DNA of 64,000 nt. It comes from Roseivirga sp. 4D4. GTDB taxonomy: Bacteria; Bacteroidota; Bacteroidia; Cytophagales; Cyclobacteriaceae. The position numbers and the translations under genes were made by a program. The stretch's first letter is position 1; each line of letters opens with the position of its first letter. The DNA lies in NCBI RefSeq assembly GCF_001747095.1, contig NZ_MDGP01000001.1, positions 3,083,001-3,147,000 of the forward strand. Reading direction: 5' to 3'. Under the pieces are notes generated by a model. That model was not told the DNA's origin. It did no database searches and saw only the letters and a program-made list of their open reading frames with translations. This document shows, piece by piece, positions 45,292 through 54,380 of the stretch.

Positions 45292-46014
45292 TTAAAAGAA
45301 TGGTTTTGGACAAACAATCCGAAAGAAAGTGTAACTCAGAGAGAATCCGGTAAAAAACATGACATCATCATCATTTGGATTACCTCCTCGATAATCTTTG
45401 ATATTGGGTGTCGACAAGGACACATTATCTAAAACATCAGAGTTTGTCTTGATGACGGAAGCTGACATTCCTAAGGTCCAACGCCTGTCCAATTTTACCT
45501 TGATACCTACTCCTACAGGGATTCTTAACTTTAGGCCAGAAGAATACACATTTGACAATTGGTCTTGTCCCTCAAACCTATAGGCACCAATACCAAACAA
45601 TATATAAGGCGTCCAGTACTGATCTAGCTTTGGGTTCCGGTAGTCTAAGAAGTGATACTCAAAAAGCATGTCTGTATTGACAAAGTCTCCTTGAAAAGAG
45701 GCTCTTCTATTTGCTGAAAATACGTCAAAAGCTTCATCGTCTGCACCTTCCAATTGTCCTGCACCGACAGAAAATCTAATGCTTAAACCATCATCTATGT
45801 GTTTTCTGATGAAAAACTGACCTCCTAATGAGTTATTGCTGAACTGATAGCTTCGAGCAACATCTCCTAAGTAACTATATCCTCCTAATTCCATCCCAAT
45901 CTCAGTATTCTGTGCTTTGAGATACTGAGGTGACAGGGTAAGGAAAAATAATGTCAGCCAAAAAACTGGCTGAGTCAGTTTATCCGTATGATATGAGCGC
46001 AAGCTAGATAACAA
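45292..46014 (-). CDS. porG: PorG-like outer membrane protein (DUF6089) of type IX secretion
   Basis: A 240-residue protein with a signal peptide (hydrophobic about 18-31, cleavage after LKA). The mature part is a small beta-barrel of the DUF6089 type: EIGMELGGYSYLGDV at the start, then FFIRKHIDDGLSIR and YWTPYILFGIGAY. In Porphyromonas PorG is a DUF6089 protein needed for T9SS and lies beside uppS and bamA, as here. The gene order is what raises it from DUF6089 to PorG. Some Bacteroidota have several DUF6089 paralogues. Confidence 0.78.
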   Translation of the reverse strand: MLSSLRSYHTDKLTQPVFWLTLFFLTLSPQYLKAQNTEIGMELGGYSYLGDVARSYQFSNNSLGGQFFIRKHIDDGLSIRFSVGAGQLEGADDEAFDVFSANRRASFQGDFVNTDMLFEYHFLDYRNPKLDQYWTPYILFGIGAYRFEGQDQLSNVYSSGLKLRIPVGVGIKVKLDRRWTLGMSASVIKTNSDVLDNVSLSTPNIKDYRGGNPNDDDVMFFTGFSLSYTFFRIVCPKPFF

Positions 46015-46055
46015 TGTAGTAACGTTTTTCAGGGTGCGAGTTAAATATTGTTAAC

Positions 46056-46931
46056 TCAATTTCTCGCATCCAAGCCCCAATTTAATTTGTGGCGCAAGGT
46101 ATCAAAATACTTATGGTTGTTAAAACGAACCAGCTTGGCCTCAAATTCTTCTCTCCTAACGGAAATTTTCACACTATCGTCTACACTTTGAGAACGAGAG
46201 TCCAAAGAAACCATGAATTGCCTGGACCTACCTTCTATTTCAAAGGTGATAACACTCTGATCTGATACTATAATTGGACGTACATTAAGATTATGTGGAC
46301 TGACAGGTGTAATAATGAAGTTCTTCATGCTTGGATGCACCAAAGGGCCGCCACAACTCAGAGAATAGCCCGTAGAACCGGTGGGGGTGGATACAATGAG
46401 GCCATCAGCCCAATAGGAATTCAGGTAATCACCATCTACATATGTATGAACAACGATCATCGAAGATGTCTCCTTCTTCACAATTGTGAGTTCATTAAGT
46501 CCGAAATTATGTGGTTTAAAAAGATCCTGATTGGAATCTACATGAACCAAAGAGCGAGACTCAATACTCAAATTTCCACTGATAAGCCTATCAAAAATAT
46601 CGCTGATCTCATTTCTGGGGGTGGTGGCGAGAAATCCTAACCTGCCTAGGTTAATACCAATAATTGGCACCTCAGCACTACTCGCATAAGTAATGGCATC
46701 CAGTATGGTACCGTCACCTCCTAAACTGAAAATGTAATCGAATGATGATAAATCGTCACCCAAATTAAAGGTGCTCAACTCGCTGGAATCAAATTGTTTC
46801 TCATTGAGATCTGATTTATAACTACTGGATATGGCAGCCTCAATGTTGTGCTTTTCTAAAAGTTCGAAAACATCACGAATGCAATGCTGAGCCTCAGGGC
46901 CAGTACTTTTACCATGTATCGCGATTCTCAT
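46056..46931 (-). CDS. nadK: NAD kinase
   Basis: A 291-residue kinase with GGDGT at residues 71-75, NLGRLGFLA near 93, the NELTI stretch and TGSTGYSLSCGG (about 180-191). It phosphorylates NAD to NADP. It adjoins the CBS-domain gene on one side (seven bases) and porG on the other. Confidence 0.94.
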   Translation of the reverse strand: MRIAIHGKSTGPEAQHCIRDVFELLEKHNIEAAISSSYKSDLNEKQFDSSELSTFNLGDDLSSFDYIFSLGGDGTILDAITYASSAEVPIIGINLGRLGFLATTPRNEISDIFDRLISGNLSIESRSLVHVDSNQDLFKPHNFGLNELTIVKKETSSMIVVHTYVDGDYLNSYWADGLIVSTPTGSTGYSLSCGGPLVHPSMKNFIITPVSPHNLNVRPIIVSDQSVITFEIEGRSRQFMVSLDSRSQSVDDSVKISVRREEFEAKLVRFNNHKYFDTLRHKLNWGLDARN

Positions 46932-46938
46932 GTATGGA

Positions 46939-47604
46939 TTAAATATTGAGGTAACGCATCAAGAGATCAAATCGCTCTTGATCATTCGATTTTATCTCCT
47001 CTTCTTGGAACCTTCCGATTATACGATAACCAAACCTCTCCAATGAAGCAGTGATGTGTGAAATCTCTGTTTTGTTAAGTTTAAGTGTAACCCTCAGCAT
47101 TGACATATCCTTGGGGTCAGGGTTGACGGTACTACTGAGTATTCTAGCTCCTTCTGCCTCTACCAAACGACTAATCTCTGCAAGAGAGTAGTCTCTCTGG
47201 TTCATTAGCAGTACTAAAATAGCACCTGGTTCCTGAATTGCCGTAGATTCTGCAAAGGCATTGATAGTGTCTTCAATAGCAATCACACCTTGGAAACCGC
47301 CAGTTTCTGATAAAACAGCAACCATCTGAAAATCATGCTCAGTTGCTACCTTAATGACATCATAGAAGTGTTGATGCTCGATTACAAAGCAATCTTCACC
47401 ATCTAAAAAATAGTCTCTAATTGGCCTTTTTGAATCGTTCTCCTCAAGAATAATCTCTTCGGTGATAAACCCAAGAAACTTCCCTTTTTCAATGACTGGT
47501 AGCTGGTTGGTCCTTAGCTCTTCCATCCATACAATTGCCTTATGCCCATCATCGGACGGCTTCAAAGGTGGAATCATATGATTTATCAATTCGACTGCTA
47601 CCAT
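46939..47604 (-). CDS. CBS-domain protein
   Basis: A 221-residue protein with a CBS pair in the first 120 residues (MVAVELINHMIPPLKPSDDG, then GFITEEIILEEN and GVIAIEDTIN). The second half resembles an ACT-like or ferredoxin fold (PGAILVLLMNQRDYSLAEISRLVE). The ATG at 47604 matches the start of the domain; an in-frame ATG at 47646 adds fourteen unlikely residues. It may sense adenosine nucleotides and affect a neighbour, but no function is known. Confidence 0.78.
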   Translation of the reverse strand: MVAVELINHMIPPLKPSDDGHKAIVWMEELRTNQLPVIEKGKFLGFITEEIILEENDSKRPIRDYFLDGEDCFVIEHQHFYDVIKVATEHDFQMVAVLSETGGFQGVIAIEDTINAFAESTAIQEPGAILVLLMNQRDYSLAEISRLVEAEGARILSSTVNPDPKDMSMLRVTLKLNKTEISHITASLERFGYRIIGRFQEEEIKSNDQERFDLLMRYLNI

Positions 47605-47672
47605 TTTTTTATTTGAGCTTTGACGTAAAACGATGCCAAAAGGCATTTAGTTCTTGATTTCTCCTCAAGGGA

Positions 47673-48242
47673 CTAAACAATATTATAAAATGTCACCCAA
47701 TTTCTAAGCATTTCCAATCCATATTGTGTCAATACTGCCTCTGGATGGAATTGCAGACCCCAAGCCTTCAATGTGGGCTCACTTTCATAAGCCATTAACT
47801 CTCCCGATGGCGTAAAAGCAGTTGGCGTAAGGGTAGAGGGAAGCCTATTGACAATTAAAGAATGATAGCGCACTACCTCAAAATGTTGAGGTAAGTCTTT
47901 AAAAACATGACTCTTCTCGGTAGAAATTCGTGAGATTTTGCCATGCATGGGATACTCTGCCTTTGATAGATTTCCTCCTAAGAATTCAGCAATAGCCTGA
48001 TGACCTAAACATATGCCAAGCATAGGGCACTGACCAATGTAGTGGCCTACAACTTCTAATAAATTTCCAGCACTTGATGGGCTCTCTGGCCCTGGAGACA
48101 GTACTATTCCCTCGTATTCAAAGGCTTGAATTTGCTCTAGCGGACTATCATTTCTGAATACTTTTGATTCAATACCCAATTGACCGAAATAGTCAACCAG
48201 GTTATACGTAAATGAATCATAATTATCTAACAGTAGGATCAA
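47673..48242 (-). CDS. pabA: Anthranilate/aminodeoxychorismate synthase glutaminase component
   Basis: A 189-residue class I glutamine amidotransferase. The nucleophile is Cys78 in GICLGHQAI, with the His/Glu partners in FHPEA near 167-170, and LSPGPESP near 48-55. Such proteins pair with TrpE or PabB. No trp or pab synthase gene is nearby, so pabA is a guess over trpG. Its start overlaps the cvpA stop by four bases. Confidence 0.85.
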   Translation of the reverse strand: MILLLDNYDSFTYNLVDYFGQLGIESKVFRNDSPLEQIQAFEYEGIVLSPGPESPSSAGNLLEVVGHYIGQCPMLGICLGHQAIAEFLGGNLSKAEYPMHGKISRISTEKSHVFKDLPQHFEVVRYHSLIVNRLPSTLTPTAFTPSGELMAYESEPTLKAWGLQFHPEAVLTQYGLEMLRNWVTFYNIV

Positions 48243-48763
48243 ACCGGAGAGATTAACTCTTTGATGGATTCAAGCATTTCTTCTGCAAAAGGGAGAACCA
48301 CATCCAAGGAGGCAATAAGATTTGGACCGAGTTCAGCTAGAAATGGATAAAGCACCAATTCTTCATCCTGGCCCGGCAGTTCAATCCCGAAGTTATTCGT
48401 CAACCATAAGATGATACTCAAACCAATAGCCCACTTGACAATGCCTATTAACGCCCCAGCAAACTTATCTACCCCACCTAACAGGGTCATATCTACCATC
48501 TTCTTAACTAATTTTCCAAGCATATTCACCAGAAGAATGATGGCGATAAATATGATCAAAAAAGATATAAAGGGAAGTAGATGATCAATACCCTCGAAAT
48601 AATCAGAGAGGTAGGACATACCGAGCTCCATAAGTTTGAAGCCCCCTATTATCGCAAGTACAAAAGCCAAGATTCCAAAAATCTCTAGTAGAAGGCCTTT
48701 TTTATAGCCCATAGCGGCTCCGAAAACCAGAGGGATAATCAGTATGATATCCAGTGTTTTCAA
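48239..48763 (-). CDS. CvpA family membrane protein
   Basis: A 174-residue inner-membrane protein with four predicted helices. The family opening (LDIILIIPLVFGAAMGYKKG) and a following GGVDKFAGALIGIVK segment match CvpA. It has been linked to colicin V production and to bile or envelope stress in other bacteria. It lies one base from yqeY. Confidence 0.85.
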   Translation of the reverse strand: MKTLDIILIIPLVFGAAMGYKKGLLLEIFGILAFVLAIIGGFKLMELGMSYLSDYFEGIDHLLPFISFLIIFIAIILLVNMLGKLVKKMVDMTLLGGVDKFAGALIGIVKWAIGLSIILWLTNNFGIELPGQDEELVLYPFLAELGPNLIASLDVVLPFAEEMLESIKELISPV

Positions 48764-48764
48764 G

Positions 48765-49217
48765 CTAGCCTACCAAAATTGATTTCACGATACCAGATAT
48801 GGTTTTTCCGTCTGCCTTGCCTGCGAGTGCTTTAGATGCCATACCCATTACTTTGCCCATATCCTGAGGGCCTGAAGCACCCATCTGCTCAATGATTTTC
48901 ACAAGTTCTGAACGAATTTCATCCTCAGACAATTGCTTTGGTAGATACTTTTCGATTACAGCAATCTCTTTGAGTTCCGTTTCCATAAGGTCATCGCGTC
49001 CTTGATCCTTGTAGATCTGTGCTGAATCTTTTCTCTGTTTGACAGCCTTCATCAACAATTTAAGTTCAGCGTCAACTGATACAGAACCGTCATTTCCTTT
49101 TTCAGTTTCTGCAAGCAAAATCATTGATTTGATTGCCCGCAACGCCTGAAGCTCATCTTTTTGCTTCGCTAACATGGCGGTTTTGATATCTGCTTCGATT
49201 TGTTGTTTTAAGCTCAT
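48765..49217 (-). CDS. GatB/YqeY domain protein
   Basis: A 150-residue helical protein of the YqeY family, related to the tail domain of GatB. Typical segments are LKQQIEADIKTAMLAK at the start, ALRAIKSMIL and MGKVMGMASKALAGKADGK near the end. The role in tRNA or amidation is unproved. It heads the long minus-strand envelope operon ending at 40665. Confidence 0.88.
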   Translation of the reverse strand: MSLKQQIEADIKTAMLAKQKDELQALRAIKSMILLAETEKGNDGSVSVDAELKLLMKAVKQRKDSAQIYKDQGRDDLMETELKEIAVIEKYLPKQLSEDEIRSELVKIIEQMGASGPQDMGKVMGMASKALAGKADGKTISGIVKSILVG

Positions 49218-49257
49218 TTGAGAATAATTTCGATTTTTTTAATCATTAACTTGCGCG

Positions 49258-49265
49258 CAAAGTTA
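49258..49265 (-). promoter_or_regulatory. -7 box of the yqeY-to-ompH operon
   Basis: The minus strand reads TAACTTTG, an exact TAnnTTTG, some 40 bases ahead of the yqeY ATG. No clear -33 element is seen. The divergent pdxJ gene starts at 49285, so the two share this short space. Confidence 0.45.
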
Positions 49266-49284
49266 TGCAATAAAGGGAATTTGA

Positions 49285-49998
49285 ATGACTAGACTTAGTG
49301 TTAACATTAACAAAGTAGCAACACTGCGAAATGCACGAGGCGGTGACAACCCAAATGTGGTAAAAGTGGCTCAAGATGCGGAGCGTTTTGGAGCACAAGG
49401 AATTACGGTACATCCCAGACCGGATGAAAGACATATTACAACCCAAGACGTATATGACCTTAAGGATGTGGTGACGACAGAGTTCAATATTGAGGGTTAC
49501 CCTGATGAAAGGTTTTTAAAAATTCTTGAGGATGTAAGGCCTGATCAGGCTACACTTGTTCCAGACCCTCCATATGTTCTGACTTCAAATGCTGGTTGGG
49601 ATACTGTTACTCACAAAGACAAGCTGAAGGAGTTGATTGAGCATATTAAATCGATGGGTATTCGAACTTCAATTTTCGTAGAGCCTGAGCTGTCAATCAT
49701 TGAGGGCGCTGCTAAAGTTGGAACTGATCGGATCGAGCTGTATACCGAAATGTATGCTACAGGCCACAAGACCAATCCACAAGAAGCGATTGCCCCATAT
49801 AAAGAATCATCTAAGAGAGCACATGAATTAGGCTTAGGGATAAACGCAGGCCACGATCTTGATTTAACTAACCTGAATTATTTGAAGCAGGAGTTGGTTA
49901 GCTTGGATGAAGTAAGTATTGGACATGCCTTGTTTTGTGATGCGCTATATTATGGCCTCGAAAATACCATTCAACTATATTTAAGAGAATTAAAATAA
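49285..49998 (+). CDS. pdxJ: Pyridoxine 5'-phosphate synthase
   Basis: A 237-residue TIM-barrel enzyme. The opening [18 protein letters not shown] and the motif [12 protein letters not shown] (residues 37-48) hold active-site His and Arg residues. The late [11 protein letters not shown] is also conserved. It joins deoxyxylulose 5-phosphate to aminoacetone phosphate for vitamin B6. The hydrolase gene begins right after its stop. Confidence 0.94.
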   Translation: MTRLSVNINKVATLRNARGGDNPNVVKVAQDAERFGAQGITVHPRPDERHITTQDVYDLKDVVTTEFNIEGYPDERFLKILEDVRPDQATLVPDPPYVLTSNAGWDTVTHKDKLKELIEHIKSMGIRTSIFVEPELSIIEGAAKVGTDRIELYTEMYATGHKTNPQEAIAPYKESSKRAHELGLGINAGHDLDLTNLNYLKQELVSLDEVSIGHALFCDALYYGLENTIQLYLRELK

Positions 49999-50757
49999 AT
50001 GCTACTCAACTATAAGTCCTTCGGTGAAGGCCAACCTCTGATCATACTTCACGGCCTTTTCGGGTCTCTCGATAATTGGGTGACTTTGGGCAAAAAGTTT
50101 GGAGAAGACTTTAAAGTTTTCCTTGTAGATCAAAGAAATCACGGACAGTCATTTCATGACGACCTATTTTCCTATGAAGAAATGGCCGAGGACCTCTGTC
50201 AATTAATGGGTTCTCTTGGTATTCAAAAATCTCACATCATTGGCCATTCCATGGGAGGAAAGACTGCAATGGAGTTCGCTAGGCAGCACCCTGAAAAATT
50301 GGATAAGCTGGTTATCGCTGACATTGGTCCTAAATTCTACCCAGTACATCATACCGAAATACTAAAGGCGTTCTACTCTGTACCCATCAATCAACTCACC
50401 TCGAGAAAAGAGGCTGATGATATACTAGCAAAATCCATCACAGATTTTGGAATAAGGCAGTTTTTACTTAAAAACCTGAGTAGGGAGGGTAGCGGTTTTA
50501 AGTGGAAAATGAATTTGGATATCATTGCTAAGAATATCGAAGAGGTAGGCAAGGCTTTAAATCAAAATGCCATTATAGATAGAGAGACCCTTTTCCTTAG
50601 AGGAGGAAACTCGGACTATATATTGAATGATGACTTTAACTTGATTCACTCGGTGTTTCCGAACAGTAAAGTGGACACTATTGATGGAGCTGGTCATTGG
50701 CTGCATGCCGAAAACCCCAGTGATTTTTACAAAAAAGTGATCGAATTTTTGTCTTAA
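49999..50757 (+). CDS. Alpha/beta hydrolase (YbfF-like esterase)
   Basis: A 252-residue hydrolase. The nucleophile Ser84 sits in GHSMGG, the oxyanion region in LHGLFGS (18-24), the conserved DQRNHGQS (44-51), and the catalytic His in GAGHWLHAE near residue 233. The substrate is not evident. It is translated immediately after pdxJ and immediately before the RsmI-like gene. Confidence 0.85.
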   Translation: MLLNYKSFGEGQPLIILHGLFGSLDNWVTLGKKFGEDFKVFLVDQRNHGQSFHDDLFSYEEMAEDLCQLMGSLGIQKSHIIGHSMGGKTAMEFARQHPEKLDKLVIADIGPKFYPVHHTEILKAFYSVPINQLTSRKEADDILAKSITDFGIRQFLLKNLSREGSGFKWKMNLDIIAKNIEEVGKALNQNAIIDRETLFLRGGNSDYILNDDFNLIHSVFPNSKVDTIDGAGHWLHAENPSDFYKKVIEFLS

Positions 50758-51468
50758 ATGAGTGCAGGAAAAGTCTATATCATTCCAAATATCATTTCTG
50801 ATGGTACTCAGGAAGAGGTTATTCCGAATCAAGTTAGGAGAGCCATCTTGGATTGCGATTTATTTTTGGTAGAGAATATTAGAACTGCTAGAAGGTACAT
50901 CAGCTCCTTAAAACTGGGTTTATTCATCGAAGATTTAAAGTTCGAATTACTTGATAAGAACACCTCTTTCGAAGACTGTATTGATCTTTTGCAACCGATT
51001 CTTGAAGGGAAAAGTGCGGGAATAATCTCTGAGTCAGGCTGCCCTGGCATTGCCGATCCAGGGGCCAGATTGGTTCATATGGCACATCAATTCGGTATAG
51101 AATGCCAACCTATAGTAGGCCCCTCGTCAATTCTATTAGCACTTATGGCGAGTGGTTTCAATGGGCAGTCTTTTGCTTTTCATGGCTATCTGCCCATTGA
51201 TAAAAAAGAACGCCAGCAAAAGATCCGAGCCTTAGAGAAAGAATCTAAGGAAAAAGATCAGACGCAAATATTCATGGATACGCCTTACCGAAATGAGCAA
51301 CTACTAGGGGATATTTTAAAAGTAGCACGGAAAGATACATTTCTCTGTGTAGCACGTGATGTTACAGGGCAAAAAGAGGTGGTAATGACCAAGTCAGTAA
51401 TCAAGTGGAAACTTGGTGAAATCGCATTAAACAAAATCCCAACCATCTTCTTGATTTATGCCAATTAG
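50758..51468 (+). CDS. RsmI-family rRNA/tetrapyrrole methylase-type methyltransferase
   Basis: A 236-residue methyltransferase with the tetrapyrrole methylase fold. SESGCPGIADPGA (residues 90-102) and IVGPSSILLALMASG (about 119-133) are the RsmI hallmarks. Typical RsmI, a 16S C1402 2'-O-methyltransferase, is about 280 residues, so this is a short form common in Bacteroidota, possibly of a distinct subgroup. The start follows the hydrolase stop without a gap. Confidence 0.82.
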   Translation: MSAGKVYIIPNIISDGTQEEVIPNQVRRAILDCDLFLVENIRTARRYISSLKLGLFIEDLKFELLDKNTSFEDCIDLLQPILEGKSAGIISESGCPGIADPGARLVHMAHQFGIECQPIVGPSSILLALMASGFNGQSFAFHGYLPIDKKERQQKIRALEKESKEKDQTQIFMDTPYRNEQLLGDILKVARKDTFLCVARDVTGQKEVVMTKSVIKWKLGEIALNKIPTIFLIYAN

Positions 51469-51485
51469 CCCGAAGTAAAATAAGT

Positions 51486-51516
51486 TTTCTTTATTCCAGT
51501 CATACTTCTATTTTTG
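51486..51516 (+). promoter_or_regulatory. Promoter of metK
   Basis: TATTTTTG at 51509-51516 is an exact -7 box, with TTTC at 51486-51489 in the -33 place and 19 bases between. The leader would be only about 15 bases, too short for a SAM riboswitch. Confidence 0.5.
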
Positions 51517-51536
51517 TGCCCTCAAACATTTGAAGT

Positions 51537-52790
51537 ATGCCTTATTTATTTACATCAGAATCTGTTTCTGAAGGACATCCAGATAAAGTAGCTGATCAGA
51601 TATCAGATGCACTCATTGATAATTTCTTAGCATTTGACGCTGAGTCAAAAGTGGCTTGTGAAACACTTGTGACCACTGGTCAGGTAATCTTAGCCGGTGA
51701 GGTTAAGTCGAACACCTATCTAGATGTTCAGAGAATTGCCAGGGAAACTATCCAGCATATTGGGTATACTAAGGCGGAATATCAATTCGATAGTAAATCG
51801 TGTGGTGTGCTTTCCGCTATTCACGAGCAATCAGACGATATCAATAGAGGGGTTGACAGAGCATCAAAGGAAGAACAAGGAGCAGGTGATCAAGGCATGA
51901 TGTTTGGCTATGCCTCAAAAGAGACTGAGAATTATATGCCATTGGCGCTTGATCTTTCTCATAAGATTCTTCAAGTCCTAGCAGACCTTAGAAGAGAGAG
52001 TTCAGAAATCACCTATTTGAGACCCGATGCCAAATCACAGGTAACCATAGAATATTCTGATGATAACATACCTCAGCGCATTGAAGCCATTGTCGTATCC
52101 ACACAGCATGATGACTTTGATACCGATGAGGCCATGCTTGCCAAAATCAGAAAAGATATTGTTGACATTCTTATTCCTCGGGTAAAAGCTCAGCTTCCAG
52201 CTCATATTCAAGCACTTTTTAATGATCAGATTAAGTATCACATAAACCCTACCGGAAAATTTGTGATTGGTGGTCCTCATGGTGATACAGGCCTGACAGG
52301 TCGTAAGATTATTGTAGATACCTACGGTGGTAAAGGAGCTCATGGTGGTGGTGCTTTTTCTGGAAAAGACCCTTCAAAAGTTGACCGTTCTGCTGCCTAC
52401 GCAACAAGACATATCGCCAAAAACCTCGTGGCTGCTGGAGTAGCTGACGAAGTACTCGTACAGGTTTCTTATGCAATTGGAGTAGTTGAGCCAATGGGCA
52501 TCTTTATAGATACTTATGGTACTGGTAAAGTAGATTTGAGTGATGGAGAAATAGCTCAAAAAGTATCAGAGGTCTTCGACATGAGACCGTTTGCAATCGA
52601 GAGCCGTCTTAAATTAAGAAACCCTATGTACACCGAAACAGCGGCTTATGGACATATGGGAAGAAAAAACGAAACAGTAAGCAAAACATTCATTAATTCA
52701 AGTGGACAGCCTGAGACTTTCGAAGTGGAACTCTTCACGTGGGAGAAACTTGATTATGTAGACAAAGTAAAACAGGCATTTGGCCTATAA
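51537..52790 (+). CDS. metK: S-adenosylmethionine synthase
   Basis: A 417-residue methionine adenosyltransferase. The N-terminal [20 protein letters not shown] (residues 5-24) gives the catalytic His and the metal-binding Asp. [12 protein letters not shown] (about 116-127) and the [18 protein letters not shown] stretch (about 280-297) are the other signatures. It makes SAM for the methyltransferases in the cell. A terminator follows within a few bases. Confidence 0.95.
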   Translation: MPYLFTSESVSEGHPDKVADQISDALIDNFLAFDAESKVACETLVTTGQVILAGEVKSNTYLDVQRIARETIQHIGYTKAEYQFDSKSCGVLSAIHEQSDDINRGVDRASKEEQGAGDQGMMFGYASKETENYMPLALDLSHKILQVLADLRRESSEITYLRPDAKSQVTIEYSDDNIPQRIEAIVVSTQHDDFDTDEAMLAKIRKDIVDILIPRVKAQLPAHIQALFNDQIKYHINPTGKFVIGGPHGDTGLTGRKIIVDTYGGKGAHGGGAFSGKDPSKVDRSAAYATRHIAKNLVAAGVADEVLVQVSYAIGVVEPMGIFIDTYGTGKVDLSDGEIAQKVSEVFDMRPFAIESRLKLRNPMYTETAAYGHMGRKNETVSKTFINSSGQPETFEVELFTWEKLDYVDKVKQAFGL

Positions 52791-52791
52791 T

Positions 52792-52821
52792 AAAAAAGCC
52801 CCGAATTATCGGGGCTTTTTT
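52792..52821. terminator. Bidirectional terminator between metK and hpf
   Basis: An 11-base stem (AAAAAAGCCCC with GGGGCTTTTTT) with an eight-base loop lies just after the metK stop and just before the hpf stop. A run of A on one side and T on the other allows it to work for both strands. Confidence 0.9.
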
Positions 52822-52823
52822 AT

Positions 52824-53120
52824 TTAGTGTGCTACTAATTTATCCTTGTGCTTTTTGATTTGCCGCCTCAGGGCTTCAGCACAATGATCGGTGGCAGCTT
52901 CAAAAGACCCATTGGTCTTGTTCGCAAAAAGCTGGTCACCTGGTACATTTAGTTTAATTTCCACTGTCTTATTCTCAATCCCCTCATTATTGAGTTTAAG
53001 TATTACTTCAGCATCAATAGTCCTATCATAATAGGTATCCAACTTATCTAATTTCTTCTGGATGAAATCAATGAGCTTTGCATCTGCATCGAAGTGGATT
53101 GATTGAACTTGTACTTTCAT
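52824..53120 (-). CDS. hpf: Ribosome hibernation factor HPF (short form)
   Basis: A 98-residue protein of the HPF/RaiA fold (MKVQVQSIHFDADAKL, then FVQ-type FIQKKLDKLDTYYD and AEALRRQIKKHKDK). The ATG at 53120 fits the fold's first strand; an in-frame start at 53171 would overlap xerC. It binds the ribosome in slow growth. It lies downstream of rpsU and xerC. Confidence 0.9.
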   Translation of the reverse strand: MKVQVQSIHFDADAKLIDFIQKKLDKLDTYYDRTIDAEVILKLNNEGIENKTVEIKLNVPGDQLFANKTNGSFEAATDHCAEALRRQIKKHKDKLVAH

Positions 53121-53145
53121 AATTCTAAAATTTAAAGGGTTAAAC

Positions 53146-54027
53146 TTATGCTTTAGGATGAGCCTGATCAAAAACAGACTTCAATTTTTCTAGTGAATTG
53201 TGTGTATAAACTTGTGTTGCTGCCAAACTACTATGGCCTAATAAATCCTTAACCGCATTCAAATCGGCTCCTTTGTTCAACAGGTGAGTCGCAAATGAAT
53301 GGCGTAATGCATGAGGGCTTTTCTTATCTATTGATGAGACTTGACTTAAATACTTCTTAACGGTTCTGTATATCAACATCGAGTATGCCTGCCCTCCGTC
53401 TTTGTTTACGATTAAATATGAGTTTAGGTCATGAGAAAACACATGATTTTTCTCATCGACATAACTTTTTACTAACTCGCTTAAAGCATTCGAGATTGGA
53501 ATGACTCTTTCCTTATTCCGTTTGCCAAGCACCTTAATTGTCGATTGACTTTCGTTGATATCTGAAACTTTCAATCCAAGTAATTCAGCAAGTCTTATAC
53601 CCGTGCCATAAAGCATCTCGAGAATTACCTGATCTCTCCTTCCTTCAAATGAGTCTGGGAAAACAACACTATCTAAAAAAGTTGAGAATTCAGCTTCGTC
53701 AGCGAAGCTTGGTAACTCTTTGTCGATCTTCAATGATCGAATCTTAGAAGTCGGGTCCTTCTTGATTTCCTCTCGTTTTAGCAAGAACTTGAAATAAGAC
53801 CTAAGACTAGCAATCTTTCTATTGACACTTCTGGCCGAAATATTAGCATCCATAAGCGATAATACCCATGAGCGTATCATCAACTGAGTCGCCTCACTGA
53901 GTTGGTCAGCTTGAAACTTGTCTTGAATAAAGGAACGAAATTGTCCGAGATCGTTTTGGTAGGAACTTACAGTGTGCTTGCTGTAACGTTTCTCGAATGA
54001 TATGTATTTCAGGAAAGAATCTACCAT
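53146..54027 (-). CDS. xerC: Tyrosine recombinase of the XerC/XerD type
   Basis: A 293-residue recombinase from the ATG at 54027; the open frame goes to 54060. The SAM-like N-terminal domain opens with VDSFLKYISFEKRYSKHTVSSYQ. The catalytic Arg is in GTGIRLAELLGL, and then HALRHSFATHLL, the LGHSSLAATQVYTH stretch and its Tyr complete the R-H-R-H-Y set. The order rpsU-xerC-hpf is common in Bacteroidota. XerC versus XerD is not decided here; chromosome dimer resolution is the likely job. Confidence 0.88.
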   Translation of the reverse strand: MVDSFLKYISFEKRYSKHTVSSYQNDLGQFRSFIQDKFQADQLSEATQLMIRSWVLSLMDANISARSVNRKIASLRSYFKFLLKREEIKKDPTSKIRSLKIDKELPSFADEAEFSTFLDSVVFPDSFEGRRDQVILEMLYGTGIRLAELLGLKVSDINESQSTIKVLGKRNKERVIPISNALSELVKSYVDEKNHVFSHDLNSYLIVNKDGGQAYSMLIYRTVKKYLSQVSSIDKKSPHALRHSFATHLLNKGADLNAVKDLLGHSSLAATQVYTHNSLEKLKSVFDQAHPKA

Positions 54028-54088
54028 GTCAGCACTGCGTATTACACACAGTACTAACATAGTAATTTAAAGGCATAATCAGAACGCC

Positions 54089-54283
54089 TTAGTAGTTTTC
54101 TTTGGCGTACATCTTTTGCTTGTAGGCCGCCTTAATTTTTTCAGTTCTTCGACTGACAGAAGGCTTTTCGTACGCAGTTCTAGATCTAAGCTCTTTTAGT
54201 ACTCCAGTTTTCTCGAATTTCTTCTTGAAACGCTTAAGGGCTTTATCAATAGACTCGTTTTCTTTTACATTAATGATGATCAT
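54089..54283 (-). CDS. rpsU: 30S ribosomal protein bS21
   Basis: A 64-residue basic protein beginning [21 protein letters not shown], standard for bS21. The gene has an unusually strong Shine-Dalgarno (54295-54302). In Bacteroidota bS21 helps cover the anti-Shine-Dalgarno of 16S rRNA, so this site may let bS21 level control its own translation. xerC and hpf follow. Confidence 0.95.
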   Translation of the reverse strand: MIIINVKENESIDKALKRFKKKFEKTGVLKELRSRTAYEKPSVSRRTEKIKAAYKQKMYAKENY

Positions 54284-54294
54284 AATATATTAAA

Positions 54295-54302
54295 CACCTC
54301 CT
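54295..54302 (-). promoter_or_regulatory. Strong Shine-Dalgarno of rpsU
   Basis: The minus strand reads AGAGGAGGTG, eleven bases before the rpsU ATG, an extended match to the anti-Shine-Dalgarno. Most starts in this window have only weak or no such site. Confidence 0.8.
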
Positions 54303-54316
54303 CTCAATTCGGAGGG

Positions 54317-54324
54317 CAAAGGTA
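54317..54324 (-). promoter_or_regulatory. -7 box of rpsU promoter
   Basis: The minus strand reads TACCTTTG, an exact TAnnTTTG. A TTG about 17 bases upstream could be the -33 element. Transcription would start near 54311, placing the strong Shine-Dalgarno about ten bases into the message. Confidence 0.5.
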
Positions 54325-54380
54325 CAACCTTTTCGGAAATTCAATAACTATCTGTAAAAGAAAGAATAAGCCTTACGTGA

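Noticed and set aside
51469..51536. SAM riboswitch ahead of metK
   Set aside because: The space is 68 bases and the predicted promoter leaves about 15 bases of leader, too short for any SAM aptamer.
53146..54027. XerC/D-type recombinase as the integrase of a mobile element
   Set aside because: It sits between rpsU and hpf, a common Bacteroidota order, with no attachment-site repeats or cargo genes around it.
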